A DNA stretch of 64,000 nucleotides from an uncultured Prevotellaceae bacterium (GCA_900543815.1 UQST01000004.1:72484-136483); one strand, 5' to 3'. Shown: positions 50,471-60,100, counted from the first letter of the stretch. Notes: a model not told the origin generated them from the letters alone. Numbers and translations: made by a program.

Positions 50471-51325
50471 ATGAATCAAGAGAACAACCTACCTTCGTCG
50501 GAACCGACCGACAGCGCGGTGCCTCCGTCTGAACCTCAGGGGCCGCTGATAACCATTGCTACAGTCACTTACAATGCTGCGCAAACGCTGGAGAGAACAC
50601 TGCAGAGCGTAGCGCGGCAGGATTACCCCCGCATAGAGCACCTCATCGTGGACGGGTGCTCCACCGATTCCACACTGAGTGTAGTGCAGAGCTATGTGGC
50701 CGAGAACACGCGCACTTCGCATCCCCATCATATTCGTCTGATATGCGAATATGATTCCGGGCTTTATGATGCCATGAACAAAGCCATCACCAATGCCAGT
50801 GGAGTGTATCTGGTATTCCTCAATGCGGGCGACTGTCTGCATGCCGACTCCACCATCTCACAGGCTGTGGCGAAGGCCCAATGGCGCAAGGGTGATGCAC
50901 GCAATCCGGCTGTGCTCTACGGGGAGACCGACCTGGTGGATGAGGCTGGGCGGTTTCTGCGTCATCGTCGCCTGAGTGCCCCCAGGCAGTTGGCTTCCCG
51001 TTCCTTCCTGAGCGGTATGCTGGTTTGCCATCAGTCGTTCTATGCACGCACCGACTTGGCCCGTTGCACTCCCTATGATTTGCGTTATCGTTTCTCGGCC
51101 GATTACGACTGGTGCATCCGCCTCATGCGGTTGGCCGAGCGACGCGGACTGCAATTGGTCAACACCGAGGCCGTTCTCACCGACTATCTCAGCGAGGGAA
51201 TGACCACCCGCCACCATAAGGCATCGCTCCTGGAACGCCTTCGCATCATGGCCCGTCATTATGGTTGGTTACGTGCTTTGGCAGCCCATGTCTGGTTTGT
51301 CATCAGGGCGGTATTGAGGAAATAG
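50471..51325 (+). CDS. GT2 family glycosyltransferase (WcaE-like)
   Basis: 284 residues. After a proline/serine-rich start come ITIATVTYNAAQTLERTLQS, IEHLIVDGCSTDSTL, CEYDSGLYDAMNKAI and FLNAGDCLH; ADYDWCIRL follows. These are the motifs of the WcaE/GT2 group. It starts 163 bases after the GT4 gene, in a gap without obvious structure. The first 25 residues are probably disordered. Together with the two genes upstream it makes a short glycan assembly set. Confidence 0.88.
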   Translation: MNQENNLPSSEPTDSAVPPSEPQGPLITIATVTYNAAQTLERTLQSVARQDYPRIEHLIVDGCSTDSTLSVVQSYVAENTRTSHPHHIRLICEYDSGLYDAMNKAITNASGVYLVFLNAGDCLHADSTISQAVAKAQWRKGDARNPAVLYGETDLVDEAGRFLRHRRLSAPRQLASRSFLSGMLVCHQSFYARTDLARCTPYDLRYRFSADYDWCIRLMRLAERRGLQLVNTEAVLTDYLSEGMTTRHHKASLLERLRIMARHYGWLRALAAHVWFVIRAVLRK

Positions 51326-51343
51326 CAGGGTGGATATTCAAGG

Positions 51344-51387
51344 CAATCAGTGGAGAAAGGCATCTTGTGTCCTTTCTCCACTGATTG
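51344..51387. terminator. Bidirectional terminator
   Basis: CAATCAGTGGAGAAAGG (51344-51360) pairs perfectly with CCTTTCTCCACTGATTG (51371-51387), a 17-bp stem between two converging genes and abutting the stop of the minus-strand one. Confidence 0.85.
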
Positions 51388-52239
51388 TCATTTGGCTACC
51401 CGTTTCTTCCCTCCTGATATATATATACCGCGCGAGGGTTTTCCCGCAGTCTTGCGTCCTTGTAGATCGTATGTGATATTTTGGTTCTGGACGTTCTCTG
51501 TTGTGCTGTGGATGCTGGTTGTCAGTTCTCCCTTTTCATTTGGCCACATATCATAGAGGACTTTGCCGCCCTGCTCGAAGTGGACGATGATGGAGCGGTA
51601 GTCGTTCGTCACGTTGCTGTTGCACATCCACTCCATATACCAGGCTTCTGTAGGCCCGAAGATACAGTCACGCCCCTGCCATGATGTCACACCTATCCCC
51701 TTTATGATGGTGTGGTTGTTTAGCTCCACATATTCCAGAGGGAGGTTGGTTCCAAAGGTTCCGGTCTTTATCTCTTCTATGCTACCATATATATAAGGGT
51801 TCCTGGCGCTGGTGCTTTGGGAGTTTGGCAGCCTGAAACTGCGTAGCTCCTTGCCTGCTTCCCATTGGAAATTGTATGCGAAGCAGGAAGCGGATATGTT
51901 TCCGTAGGACAGGAAATACGGTGAACTGAGCATGATGTGCGGTCTGTCCAGTTTCTCTATGAAGTATGCGACGGAGTCGGGAATCCCTTCTATATGTCTC
52001 CAGACTTTCATTCGCGTTGAATTCAATTTCGTTGTGTCGCCCTTGATATAGAAGTCTGTGCGCTCGTAATTGGGGATGTACTTGGTTGTTCCGCCGTCAT
52101 TCACTTCGGTAAACCACGATTCATATCTCAGTGTATCCAGCTTCAATTCAGTCCAGCGCGTTCCTTCTTCGTAATAGCCTTGGGCGTGAGAAGGGAATGT
52201 AAGTATGGTAAAACAGATGATGCAAGCGATTATCCTCAT
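51388..52239 (-). CDS. Secreted protein with C-terminal sorting-like motif
   Basis: 283 residues with a signal peptide (MRIIACIICFTILTFPSHAQ). No known catalytic domain; two tryptophan-containing stretches (TRWTELKLDTLRYESWFTEV, EAWYMEWMCNSN) suggest a beta-rich domain. The end, YDLQGRKTAGKPSRGIYISG followed by GKKRVAK, is the short C-terminal motif seen in many Prevotella/Bacteroides surface proteins and also at the ends of the 53756 and 57471 gene products here. A TACATTTG promoter box is at 52281-52288. Confidence 0.75.
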   Translation of the reverse strand: MRIIACIICFTILTFPSHAQGYYEEGTRWTELKLDTLRYESWFTEVNDGGTTKYIPNYERTDFYIKGDTTKLNSTRMKVWRHIEGIPDSVAYFIEKLDRPHIMLSSPYFLSYGNISASCFAYNFQWEAGKELRSFRLPNSQSTSARNPYIYGSIEEIKTGTFGTNLPLEYVELNNHTIIKGIGVTSWQGRDCIFGPTEAWYMEWMCNSNVTNDYRSIIVHFEQGGKVLYDMWPNEKGELTTSIHSTTENVQNQNITYDLQGRKTAGKPSRGIYISGGKKRVAK

Positions 52240-52280
52240 GTCCGTTCCGTTTTTGTGGTTGTATGCGATATTGTCTTTGA

Positions 52281-52288
52281 CAAATGTA
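52281..52288 (-). promoter_or_regulatory. Promoter -7 box for the 51388-52239 gene
   Basis: TACATTTG on the minus strand, 41 bases before ATG 52239. The rest of the gap up to 52527 shows no gene. Confidence 0.55.
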
Positions 52289-52527
52289 CAGAGAAATATT
52301 CATAACTGAGGAAGAAGTTGCCTTTTTCCCCCTTAATGCATCAGATTCTTGCGATTTTGCAATGTCAGGATGGCAAAAAGCCCACTCCTCCTGTGCTCTG
52401 GAGTCAGTTGCACGAGTTGTGCTGGCATACTTCGATGTGCATGGGGGGTGCCTCTTCTGCGCTTGTGGGTGGGGCTGTAAGATGGTTTAAGGTCTGGTTA
52501 AGCTGTCGCAGAAGCCCTCTCGTCATC

Positions 52528-53343
52528 TCATTCCACCAGTATGCGCAGAGCCGTTTCGCGGTCTGCTCCCAGCGAGATGGCTGTGTGGCAGTCCTGTTTG
52601 GCCAGCTTCTTCCGCTTCATCGACATGTAGAGGGCAGCACGGGAGAGGTATGCGTCGGGGTTCTTGGGGTTGAGCTCCAGCGCACGGTTCATATCATGCA
52701 GGGCTGTTTCATACTGCTTGCGGTCCTGTTCCATGCCTCCTCGAGCCAGATAAAGGTCGGCTCTGTTGGGGTAAAGTTCTATCAGCGAAGTGATTTGCTC
52801 CATGGCTTCACGGGGGCGGTTGTCGCGGTCGTTGAGCAGCGCCAGTGCCATTCGGGCTTCCACGTGGTCGGGTCGGAGTCTGATGAGATGCTCGTAGTCG
52901 GTGCGTGCCTGCTTGTAGAGTCGCTGGCGGGTGTAGATATAGGCACGGAAGAAGAGCGCTTCCTGATGGTCGGCACTCAGGTTGAGTACGTCGTTGTAAT
53001 CTACCAGCGCGTGCTTCTCGTCGCCCCTGCGCAGGTAGAGTGATGCACGGTCGAGCAGCAGTCCAAGGGTGGTGGGCGAGAGGTTCAGTCCCATGGAGTA
53101 GGATTCGAGCGCCTCTGCCTGCTGTCCTCTGCGCTCCTGTATGCGTCCCAGATGCTGGAATAGGATGGCGTTTGACTTCAGTGCCGGCTCCTGTGTGAGT
53201 GCTTTGCGCAACAGTCCCTCGGCCAGTGTGAGGCTGTCCTGAGCCAGTGCGTCGAGTGCTGCACGCACGTTCTGCTGGTAGGTTTGTGCCTGTGTCTGTG
53301 CCGACAGAGCCAGCAACATGAGGCCGAAAAGTATTCTGTTCAT
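52528..53343 (-). CDS. Secreted TPR protein
   Basis: 271 residues with a signal peptide (MNRILFGLMLLALSAQTQAQ) and about six TPR motifs (e.g. LGRIQERRGQQAEALESYSM, AYIYTRQRLYKQARTDYEHL, ALHDMNRALELNPKNPDAYL). It should be a periplasmic scaffold. A TAATTTTG box lies at 53348-53355, only five bases before the ATG, which would give an almost leaderless message; a start at M9 is less likely as it would cut the signal peptide. Confidence 0.82.
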   Translation of the reverse strand: MNRILFGLMLLALSAQTQAQTYQQNVRAALDALAQDSLTLAEGLLRKALTQEPALKSNAILFQHLGRIQERRGQQAEALESYSMGLNLSPTTLGLLLDRASLYLRRGDEKHALVDYNDVLNLSADHQEALFFRAYIYTRQRLYKQARTDYEHLIRLRPDHVEARMALALLNDRDNRPREAMEQITSLIELYPNRADLYLARGGMEQDRKQYETALHDMNRALELNPKNPDAYLSRAALYMSMKRKKLAKQDCHTAISLGADRETALRILVE

Positions 53344-53544
53344 GTGGCAAAATTACGTAAAATCTCTCTCCCAAGCACCTTTTCTACAATATTTAAGGTA
53401 GCATTGCCTTTCCGCTTGGCCTCTTGCAACTGATGGTCCTGTGCGCCTCCACACTGCTTGGGAAGGATTCCCAGAGCCTGTGCAACATTCTGCGTCGGTG
53501 ATTGGAATTTTCTATTTTATTTTGCAAAAAGTACTGAAAAGGCT

Positions 53545-53575
53545 TTTGGAGTCAAATAAAAAAAATGTAACTTTG
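53545..53575 (+). promoter_or_regulatory. Promoter of the F5/8-C protein gene
   Basis: TTTG 53545-53548, 19 bases, TAACTTTG 53568-53575: a full consensus promoter with an AT-rich spacer. It leaves a leader of about 175 bases; apart from this the 412-base gap shows nothing. Confidence 0.75.
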
Positions 53576-53755
53576 CATTAAAGAACGTTAAGCTACGCGT
53601 TAAAGTGAACCAAATCTTATCTATTATCTACTTCTATGTATGTGTTTTATGCGGGTACGAGGATGTGTCTGCCTGGCCGTAATGCGGTCTGGAAGTAAGC
53701 GAGGAAACTACACAAACCAATAAACATACTTAATAACTCTAAACTTTCTATTCTG

Positions 53756-56700
53756 ATGAGAAAGAAACTTATCTCTTTGCTGGCTTTTGCAATGTCGGCA
53801 ATGGTCGGCTCTTTACCGGTGATGGCGCAGTTTGATGCTGCTGCCAATGGTCTGGATCCCGACAGCAAACTGATTTTAGACGCTTCTCAGCTGAGCAGCC
53901 CTGCCAGTGACGATGACGAAGGAAAGCACATCGAATGGCTTGTAGATGACAATGTGACCACCTTCTGGCACAGTGACTGGCACGGCAAGGTGAGTGGCCC
54001 GCATTACATACAAGTGGAACTGCCGTGCGAGATTACTGGTTACTACCAGCTCGTATTCGGCCGCCGAAACAGCAGCAACACGTGTCAGCCCATCGAGATG
54101 CTGGTTCAGCAGACTGCGGATGGAACAAGCTGGACCGATGTGAAGAAGGTGGAACTGGAATGGAAGGGCGATGATGACCAGGGTAAGTACGTCATCTCTA
54201 CGTTCTTCCGCCTCAGAGGTGCCAAGGCTCTGCGCTTCACTTGCACAAAGACCAACACCAACTTGAACGACGGACGCCCCTGGCACTGTGCCGAATTGCA
54301 GGTTTACAAGGCCAATGAGCAGGCTGCACTCGCGGGTGCTATCAATGAGCTGCTCATGGCCTATGACCGCTATCTGCCCTATAATCCCAATGAACTGAGC
54401 ATCGGTACAGGCTTTGGCCAGTACTCCGACACCGAGGCATGGGCAGCCTTCCAGCAGGACATGGCTGTGGCACAGAAGTATGCCGAGACCCTGGACGAGG
54501 GTGGCACGGTGTCCAAGGAGGACATTGATGCCATCGTGGACAAGGTGGAGGCCGACTACAAGGCCATCATGGCCAGCCTGGTGACCTTCAGCATGCCCGA
54601 TGGCTACTACCGTATCGTGGGCGGCATGAAGTACTACACCGAGCAGGAGAGCGGCGAGACCGACCTGGAGGGCAATCCTGTGATGGAGCGGTCTTACTAC
54701 GACATTGCCATGTTTGGTAGCCTGGACGGCTGGTGCTGGTGGGGCGCGCGTGACGAGAAGGACGCACGCCAGCTGTGGAAGCTCAGCATGGTGGGCAAGG
54801 ATGTCAAGATGGTCAATGCCGCCACAGGCATGCAGTGTGCCGGCCCCAGTGGTGATGCCATCAGCATGAGTGCCGAGGTGGACACCCTCATGGGCTTCGA
54901 TTATGTGGGCACCGAGGACAACCACGACATCTTCTACATCCGCTATGCTTCCTCGCACACAGACTATGAGGCCAACGGAAACACCTACTTCCACCAGTGG
55001 GGGCATGGCAAGGGAGCAGGCCAGGCTCCCCACAAGCTGTGCATGTGGCAGGCCACCTGGAACAAGGGTGAGGCATACGTCGGCGACAAGGGCACCTCGG
55101 AGTGGTACCTGGAGCCTGTGGGTGACGATGAGGCCCAGGCACTGCTGGATGCCTTTGACCTGGTGAAGAACCACGACAAGATGGTGCTCAACTATCAGGA
55201 GTACATCAGCAAAGCCCAGGCTGGGCTGGATATGGCCAAGGACATCCGCAACGTATATGTTCCCGACATGGAGAACCCTGCCATCAAGGCCACCAGCCAA
55301 TTCCACTCCCTGTGGACCGAGGTTAAGGAGGGTTCGCTCGACAATCTGCTTGATGGTGATCCCAACACCTTCTGGCACAGCGCATGGAGTTCGGGCGTAG
55401 CCACAGGCCCTCACCAGGCCAGCCTGGATGTGACTGTGGACGAGCCCCTGATAGGCATGTATGAGGTGTATGTGGTGCGCCGCAACACCGATAACAACCA
55501 CATTACCCGCACCAGCCTCTATGGCTCCAACGACGAGACAGCCCTGCAGGAGACTGCCGACACTAAGTGGACACTCATCTGCGACAACGTGTCCATGCCC
55601 TGGTACAGCGGCCAGAAGGATGTGTACTCACAGCCCTTCGCCATCAGCGAGCCCTACAAGTACCTGCGCTTCTATGAGGAAGACGGGCGCGGCAAGGACC
55701 AGGACTCTTACCGCTGCGTCGGCCACTATGCCACCTTCCAGATATATCCCGCCAACAAGCAGAAGCCCTCGCAGTATGAGACGCTGGGCGATGTGGCCAG
55801 CACGCTCAATGCTCTGGTGGATGCCTATCCCTCGCTGGACATGGCCGCTCTGACCATTGAGCAGTACAACACGCTGGTGCAGGCTTATGATGCCTTTGCG
55901 GCCAAACTGGTTGACCCGGCTCCCTTGCGCAATGCCATCAGCAACAACCGCAAGTATCCCGACTATGTGATGGTGGGCGATGCTCCTGGCTTCTGGACTT
56001 CAGAAGAGACAGGAACAGCCCTGGCCAAGGTGATTGCTGATGCCGCGCGCTACGACAGCCTGTCGGTACTCACGCAGCAGCAGAGCGACCAGTACATAGC
56101 CGACATCAAGGCTGCCAAGGACGCTCTCTTCGCTGCAGCCCTGCCTGTTGACACCACCAAGTGGTACCACTTGAAGTTTGATACCGAAGAGAACTTCAAC
56201 CTGCACAACTGGAGCAAGGACAACATCAAGCACGGCACTCTCTATGGCCAGAGACTGGCTGTAGGTGTGCGTCCCGACGAGAACGAAGTGGGCAGTGTGC
56301 TCGATGATGCCGACATCCAGCCAGGTTCTGAGATCTACTATTTCAGCGATGATCAGGTGACCAATGAGGCTGCATCCCAGTTCCGCTTCGTGGCTCTCAC
56401 CGACACCACATTCGCTATCCAGAACCGCGCAAGCGGCTTGTTCATCCATCGTGATATGTACAAGGACGGCGGCGGCATCAGTCTGCAGTGGATTCCTGCT
56501 GCCTTCACGGTGACTCCCATCGGATATGGTCAGAACATCCTGTATATGACCGGTATCGACGGCACTGTAGTGAACAGAGCCCACTTGAATGCATGGGAGC
56601 AGACCACCAGCTTCCTGGGCACATGGGACGACAGTCATCCCGGCTGTAACTCACACTTCCTCATCGAGGCTGCCGAGGATATCGATTTCGAGAACTATTC

Positions 56701-57337
56701 CGCTCAGAGAACCATCAAGCGCCTCTGCGGCGACATCTCTCCCCTGTGCTATCCCTACGGCATGAGCACTGACTGCGGTTCGGCTTACATGCCCATGGGC
56801 TGCTTCAGCAAGGACGGTGAGTCATTCCTGGCTCTGAAGAATGTGGATGTAAACATCCAGCCCGGCACTCCCTTCTTTGTGATTCCCGAGGGTGAGTATA
56901 ATGGCGAGACCACCGAGGACGTTCAGTTCACTCTGGGCAACTCACTCACCTCTGAGCCCAAGAGCGCTGCCGGCCTCTACGGTACGTTCATGGACAAGTG
57001 GCTGGGCACTGGCAATGTGGTGTTCACAGACAATATGGCCAAGGGTGTTGAGGGTATTGACAATGGCCGCAACTTCTGTGTGCCTGCCGGTTCTGCCTAC
57101 CTCGTGTATGGCGAGACCACAATGCCCGAGGGTGCCGAGTACGATATTGCCATCAAGATCAACGGCAAGTTCGACGACATGACCTCTATCAGCAGCACCG
57201 TGAACAATGTTGCCAAGCGTGGCAATGTATATAGCCTGGACGGACAGATGCTTCGTCAGAACGCAACCCTGAGCGACGTGAAGGCAATGGGAAGCGGCCT
57301 CTACATCATCAATGGTGTGAAGGTTCTGGTTAAATAA
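53756..57337 (+). CDS. Large secreted protein with two F5/8 type C domains
   Basis: 1193 residues. Signal peptide (MRKKLISLLAFAMSAMVGSL...MAQ). Two discoidin-like domains, about residues 45-190 and 505-665, share the motif DDNVTTFWHSDWHG / GDPNTFWHSAWSSG followed by GPH. Helical stretches (residues about 195-280 and 690-800) separate beta regions. The C-terminal YSLDGQMLRQNATL...GLYIINGVKVLVK is the sorting-like motif. Such proteins bind glycans at the cell surface; no hydrolase motif is evident. The GH97 gene follows after a terminator. Confidence 0.82.
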   Translation: MRKKLISLLAFAMSAMVGSLPVMAQFDAAANGLDPDSKLILDASQLSSPASDDDEGKHIEWLVDDNVTTFWHSDWHGKVSGPHYIQVELPCEITGYYQLVFGRRNSSNTCQPIEMLVQQTADGTSWTDVKKVELEWKGDDDQGKYVISTFFRLRGAKALRFTCTKTNTNLNDGRPWHCAELQVYKANEQAALAGAINELLMAYDRYLPYNPNELSIGTGFGQYSDTEAWAAFQQDMAVAQKYAETLDEGGTVSKEDIDAIVDKVEADYKAIMASLVTFSMPDGYYRIVGGMKYYTEQESGETDLEGNPVMERSYYDIAMFGSLDGWCWWGARDEKDARQLWKLSMVGKDVKMVNAATGMQCAGPSGDAISMSAEVDTLMGFDYVGTEDNHDIFYIRYASSHTDYEANGNTYFHQWGHGKGAGQAPHKLCMWQATWNKGEAYVGDKGTSEWYLEPVGDDEAQALLDAFDLVKNHDKMVLNYQEYISKAQAGLDMAKDIRNVYVPDMENPAIKATSQFHSLWTEVKEGSLDNLLDGDPNTFWHSAWSSGVATGPHQASLDVTVDEPLIGMYEVYVVRRNTDNNHITRTSLYGSNDETALQETADTKWTLICDNVSMPWYSGQKDVYSQPFAISEPYKYLRFYEEDGRGKDQDSYRCVGHYATFQIYPANKQKPSQYETLGDVASTLNALVDAYPSLDMAALTIEQYNTLVQAYDAFAAKLVDPAPLRNAISNNRKYPDYVMVGDAPGFWTSEETGTALAKVIADAARYDSLSVLTQQQSDQYIADIKAAKDALFAAALPVDTTKWYHLKFDTEENFNLHNWSKDNIKHGTLYGQRLAVGVRPDENEVGSVLDDADIQPGSEIYYFSDDQVTNEAASQFRFVALTDTTFAIQNRASGLFIHRDMYKDGGGISLQWIPAAFTVTPIGYGQNILYMTGIDGTVVNRAHLNAWEQTTSFLGTWDDSHPGCNSHFLIEAAEDIDFENYSAQRTIKRLCGDISPLCYPYGMSTDCGSAYMPMGCFSKDGESFLALKNVDVNIQPGTPFFVIPEGEYNGETTEDVQFTLGNSLTSEPKSAAGLYGTFMDKWLGTGNVVFTDNMAKGVEGIDNGRNFCVPAGSAYLVYGETTMPEGAEYDIAIKINGKFDDMTSISSTVNNVAKRGNVYSLDGQMLRQNATLSDVKAMGSGLYIINGVKVLVK

Positions 57338-57343
57338 CTTTCA

Positions 57344-57380
57344 AGCCCCTTCCCCGCAGCATGATAGGGAAGGGGCTTTT
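57344..57380 (+). terminator. Terminator after the F5/8-C gene
   Basis: AGCCCCTTCCC (57344-57354) pairs perfectly with GGGAAGGGGCT (57367-57377), followed by TTTTGCC. Confidence 0.88.
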
Positions 57381-57470
57381 TGCCTTTTCGGGCAACCCGG
57401 CAGGGGATTGCTACTGTGTGCCCATTATAGCGGCACATCCAATGTAAATGATTTCCAAGTGAAAACTAAT

Positions 57471-59972
57471 ATGAACAAACTCCATTTCCTGCTGCTTGCA
57501 GCACTTGCCATACTGCCTGGAGCCGCCCGGGCCGATGAGTTCCGGGTGTCTTCGCCTGATGGTAAGATAACCGCCACAGTGACCCTCGACGAGGGACAAC
57601 TCTCCTATACGGTGCACAAGGATGGCCGCCTGCTGGTGGCTCCATCGCCGCTGGGTCTCAAGACTACAAACGTTGACCTCACCCAGGGATTGAACCTCGT
57701 GTCGTCTGACACCGCAGTGATAGACGCCCCCTACACTCTGCCTGTGGGCAAGCAGTCGCAGTACCGCGACCATTGCCACATGCTCTCGGTGGTGACAGAG
57801 AGGTCTTCCCTGAGACAGACAGTGCAGTTCCGCCTCTACGATGACGGTTTTGCCTTCCGCTACGTGATACCCAAGAGCCGTTCGTTCTCCAGAGTGGTAC
57901 TCACCGAGGAGGCATCCCGCATACGCATGGCAAACTTCTCCAACAGCCTTGCATGCAAGTTCATCGGCAATATCCAGAGTCCCAACTATCCCTACGAGGG
58001 ACATTATGAACTCTATACCACCTGGTCAGCTCTGCTCCAGGCAGGCGACCGCCGCTTCAATGCTCCCACGCTGGCTTCCGACGGTCAGGACTATCTGCTG
58101 CTCTCCGAGGCCGACAATCGCGGCATCTTCTGCTCCTCGTTTGTCAAGGCCGAGAACCGCAAGGGCGAGTTCTCATTTGCCTGGACGGGAGAGGTCAAGG
58201 ACTATGCCGAGGACAAGAAGCAGAGCGTAATCTGCGCGTTGCCGGCCTACACCCCCTGGCGCATGGTGGTGGCTGGCGACCTGGCAACAGTCTTCGAGAC
58301 CACTATGACCGAGAATCTTTGCCCGCCCACTGTGATAGACGATATGTCGTGGATAAAGCCAGGCGTATCGGCATGGTACTGGGGCGGCTCTGATGGCAAC
58401 AAGACCGACATCCAGAAGGTGTATGGAGGCATCAGGGAGGGCGAGTATGACCATGCCGACTTCGCTGCCGAGATGGGCTGGCCCTATACGCTCATCGATG
58501 GCGGATGGAGTGCCGAGTGGGTGCCCTCGCTGGTGAAGCATGCCCAGGAAAAGGGAGTGGATTGCTTCCTGTGGCAGACTGCCAAGCTCTCCGACTGCCA
58601 GGACTTCTCGAATGGCAATATGGAGAAGACCCTCAAGCAGTGGGCCGACTGGGGCATCAAGGGCATCAAGATAGACTTCTGGGAGGACGATTCGCACGAG
58701 ACCATGATACGCATGGAGAACCTTCTGAAGCTGTGTGGCAAGTACCAGATGCTGGTCAACCTGCACGGATGCACGCGCCCCTCGGGACTGCGACGCACCT
58801 ATCCCTACCTCATGACACAGGAAGGCATCTGCGGAGGAGAAACCAACTTCTGGTGGCCAAGCAATATTACGGGCGCCCACCATATCAACATGATGTTCAC
58901 CCGCAACGTGGTGGGAGCTGCCGACTATACGCCCGGCGACTTCGCCTCATACTTTGGCAGTATCATCACCCAGGTGAGTATGGGCCAGCACATGGCGCTG
59001 ATGACGGCCTTCGAGAGCGGCATCACCCACATAGCCGAGTGTCCTGAGAACCTCAGGCATTTCCTTGGAAAGGACATCATGAAGCGCCTGCCCACGGCAT
59101 GGGACGAGAGTCGCCTGCTGGAGGGAAAGCTGCTCAAGTATGCCACCATAGCACGTCGCAGCGGCGAGGACTGGTGGGTGTCGGGCCTGTGCACCGATGC
59201 GCGCAACTGCAAACTCACCTTTGACTTCCTTGAGGAAGGCCGCACCTACACCGCCTATATCTATAGGGACGGCAACTGCCGCAGCGATTTGAAGTTCAAC
59301 AAAGTGCAGGTCAAGAAGGGCAGCAGCCTCAATATCAAGGAACTTTCCGAGGGTGGATTCCTCGTGCAAGTGTCTCCCCGTGCCGACTTGGACACTCCTG
59401 TGGAGCGCGTCACATACGAGGCCGAGGCCACTGCAAATACACTCACCGGCGATGCACGGTGTGCTACCTACAGCCCGCTGCATGCTTCGGCAGGCGGGTA
59501 TGTCACTTATGTGGGCATAGGCAGCATGCTTCAGTTCAACAATGTAGTGGCCGACCACGATGGGGATTATATGCTCACCATCTACTACATCACACAAGAC
59601 AAGCGCAATGCCAAGCTGCTGGTCAATGGCGAGGTGCTGTGTGACCCGTTGGTGTTCAACGGCAATGACGACATGACCCACACCTACAGCCCCGAGGGTA
59701 TGGGCTGGAAGATGGTGCCCGTCAGGCTGAAGGCTGGCCGCAATACCATCACTCTGCAGAGCTATGCCGATGGTTGGGCGCCCAACTTCGACCGCATCAC
59801 CCTGCATCCCCTCACGGCTCCTACGCCCGATGGAGTAGGCTCTGTGGCTCCTGCCGTCAAGGTGGAGTCTGGTGCCATCTACGACCTCACGGGCATGCGA
59901 CTCAACTCAGTGCCCGACAGCGGCATATATGTGCGCGGCGGCAAGAAGTATTGCGCCAAGGGCAGAGGGTAA
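57471..59972 (+). CDS. GH97 family glycoside hydrolase (retaining, alpha-galactosidase-like)
   Basis: 833 residues from ATG 57471 with a signal peptide (FLLLAALAILPGAARA). Domains: N-terminal beta-sandwich (residues about 22-280), barrel (about 290-560), C-terminal beta domain, then an added CBM6/35-like module (about 665-800) and the short sorting-like end (IYDLTGMRLNSVPDSGIYVR). In the barrel GIKGIKIDFW has D402 where retaining GH97 enzymes have the nucleophile, and TQEGICGGE has E451 as acid/base. Inverting SusB-type enzymes lack this Asp, so alpha-galactosidase-type action is favoured. It follows the F5/8-C gene with no promoter evident. Confidence 0.92.
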   Translation: MNKLHFLLLAALAILPGAARADEFRVSSPDGKITATVTLDEGQLSYTVHKDGRLLVAPSPLGLKTTNVDLTQGLNLVSSDTAVIDAPYTLPVGKQSQYRDHCHMLSVVTERSSLRQTVQFRLYDDGFAFRYVIPKSRSFSRVVLTEEASRIRMANFSNSLACKFIGNIQSPNYPYEGHYELYTTWSALLQAGDRRFNAPTLASDGQDYLLLSEADNRGIFCSSFVKAENRKGEFSFAWTGEVKDYAEDKKQSVICALPAYTPWRMVVAGDLATVFETTMTENLCPPTVIDDMSWIKPGVSAWYWGGSDGNKTDIQKVYGGIREGEYDHADFAAEMGWPYTLIDGGWSAEWVPSLVKHAQEKGVDCFLWQTAKLSDCQDFSNGNMEKTLKQWADWGIKGIKIDFWEDDSHETMIRMENLLKLCGKYQMLVNLHGCTRPSGLRRTYPYLMTQEGICGGETNFWWPSNITGAHHINMMFTRNVVGAADYTPGDFASYFGSIITQVSMGQHMALMTAFESGITHIAECPENLRHFLGKDIMKRLPTAWDESRLLEGKLLKYATIARRSGEDWWVSGLCTDARNCKLTFDFLEEGRTYTAYIYRDGNCRSDLKFNKVQVKKGSSLNIKELSEGGFLVQVSPRADLDTPVERVTYEAEATANTLTGDARCATYSPLHASAGGYVTYVGIGSMLQFNNVVADHDGDYMLTIYYITQDKRNAKLLVNGEVLCDPLVFNGNDDMTHTYSPEGMGWKMVPVRLKAGRNTITLQSYADGWAPNFDRITLHPLTAPTPDGVGSVAPAVKVESGAIYDLTGMRLNSVPDSGIYVRGGKKYCAKGRG

Positions 59973-59993
59973 TGCACATTCCCGGTGAAAATG

Positions 59994-60025
59994 CTTGTCC
60001 GGTGAGGCTTTAGCCCTTACCTTTG
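59994..60025 (+). promoter_or_regulatory. Promoter of the nucleotidyltransferase gene
   Basis: CTTG (59994-59997), 20 bases, TACCTTTG (60018-60025). The transcript would begin just before the hairpin at 60039. Confidence 0.65.
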
Positions 60026-60038
60026 CAGGCAGATACAG

Positions 60039-60087
60039 TTCACCCCGGCAGTCCAGAATGGTCTGGGTTGCTGGGGTGAAGTCTTTT
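60039..60087 (+). terminator. Terminator-like hairpin between promoter and gene
   Basis: TTCACCCCGGCA (60039-60050) pairs with TGCTGGGGTGAA (60069-60080), with an inner CCAGA/CTGG; GTCTTTTAAC follows. It lies after the promoter and before ATG 60101, so it is either an attenuator or the terminator of the GH97 gene. Confidence 0.65.
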
Positions 60088-60100
60088 AACTACCTACGAT

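Noticed and set aside
53876..55501. Minus-strand frame of 541 codons inside the F5/8-C gene
   Set aside because: Histidine/valine-rich antisense shadow; the plus frame has two matching F5/8-C domains and a signal peptide.
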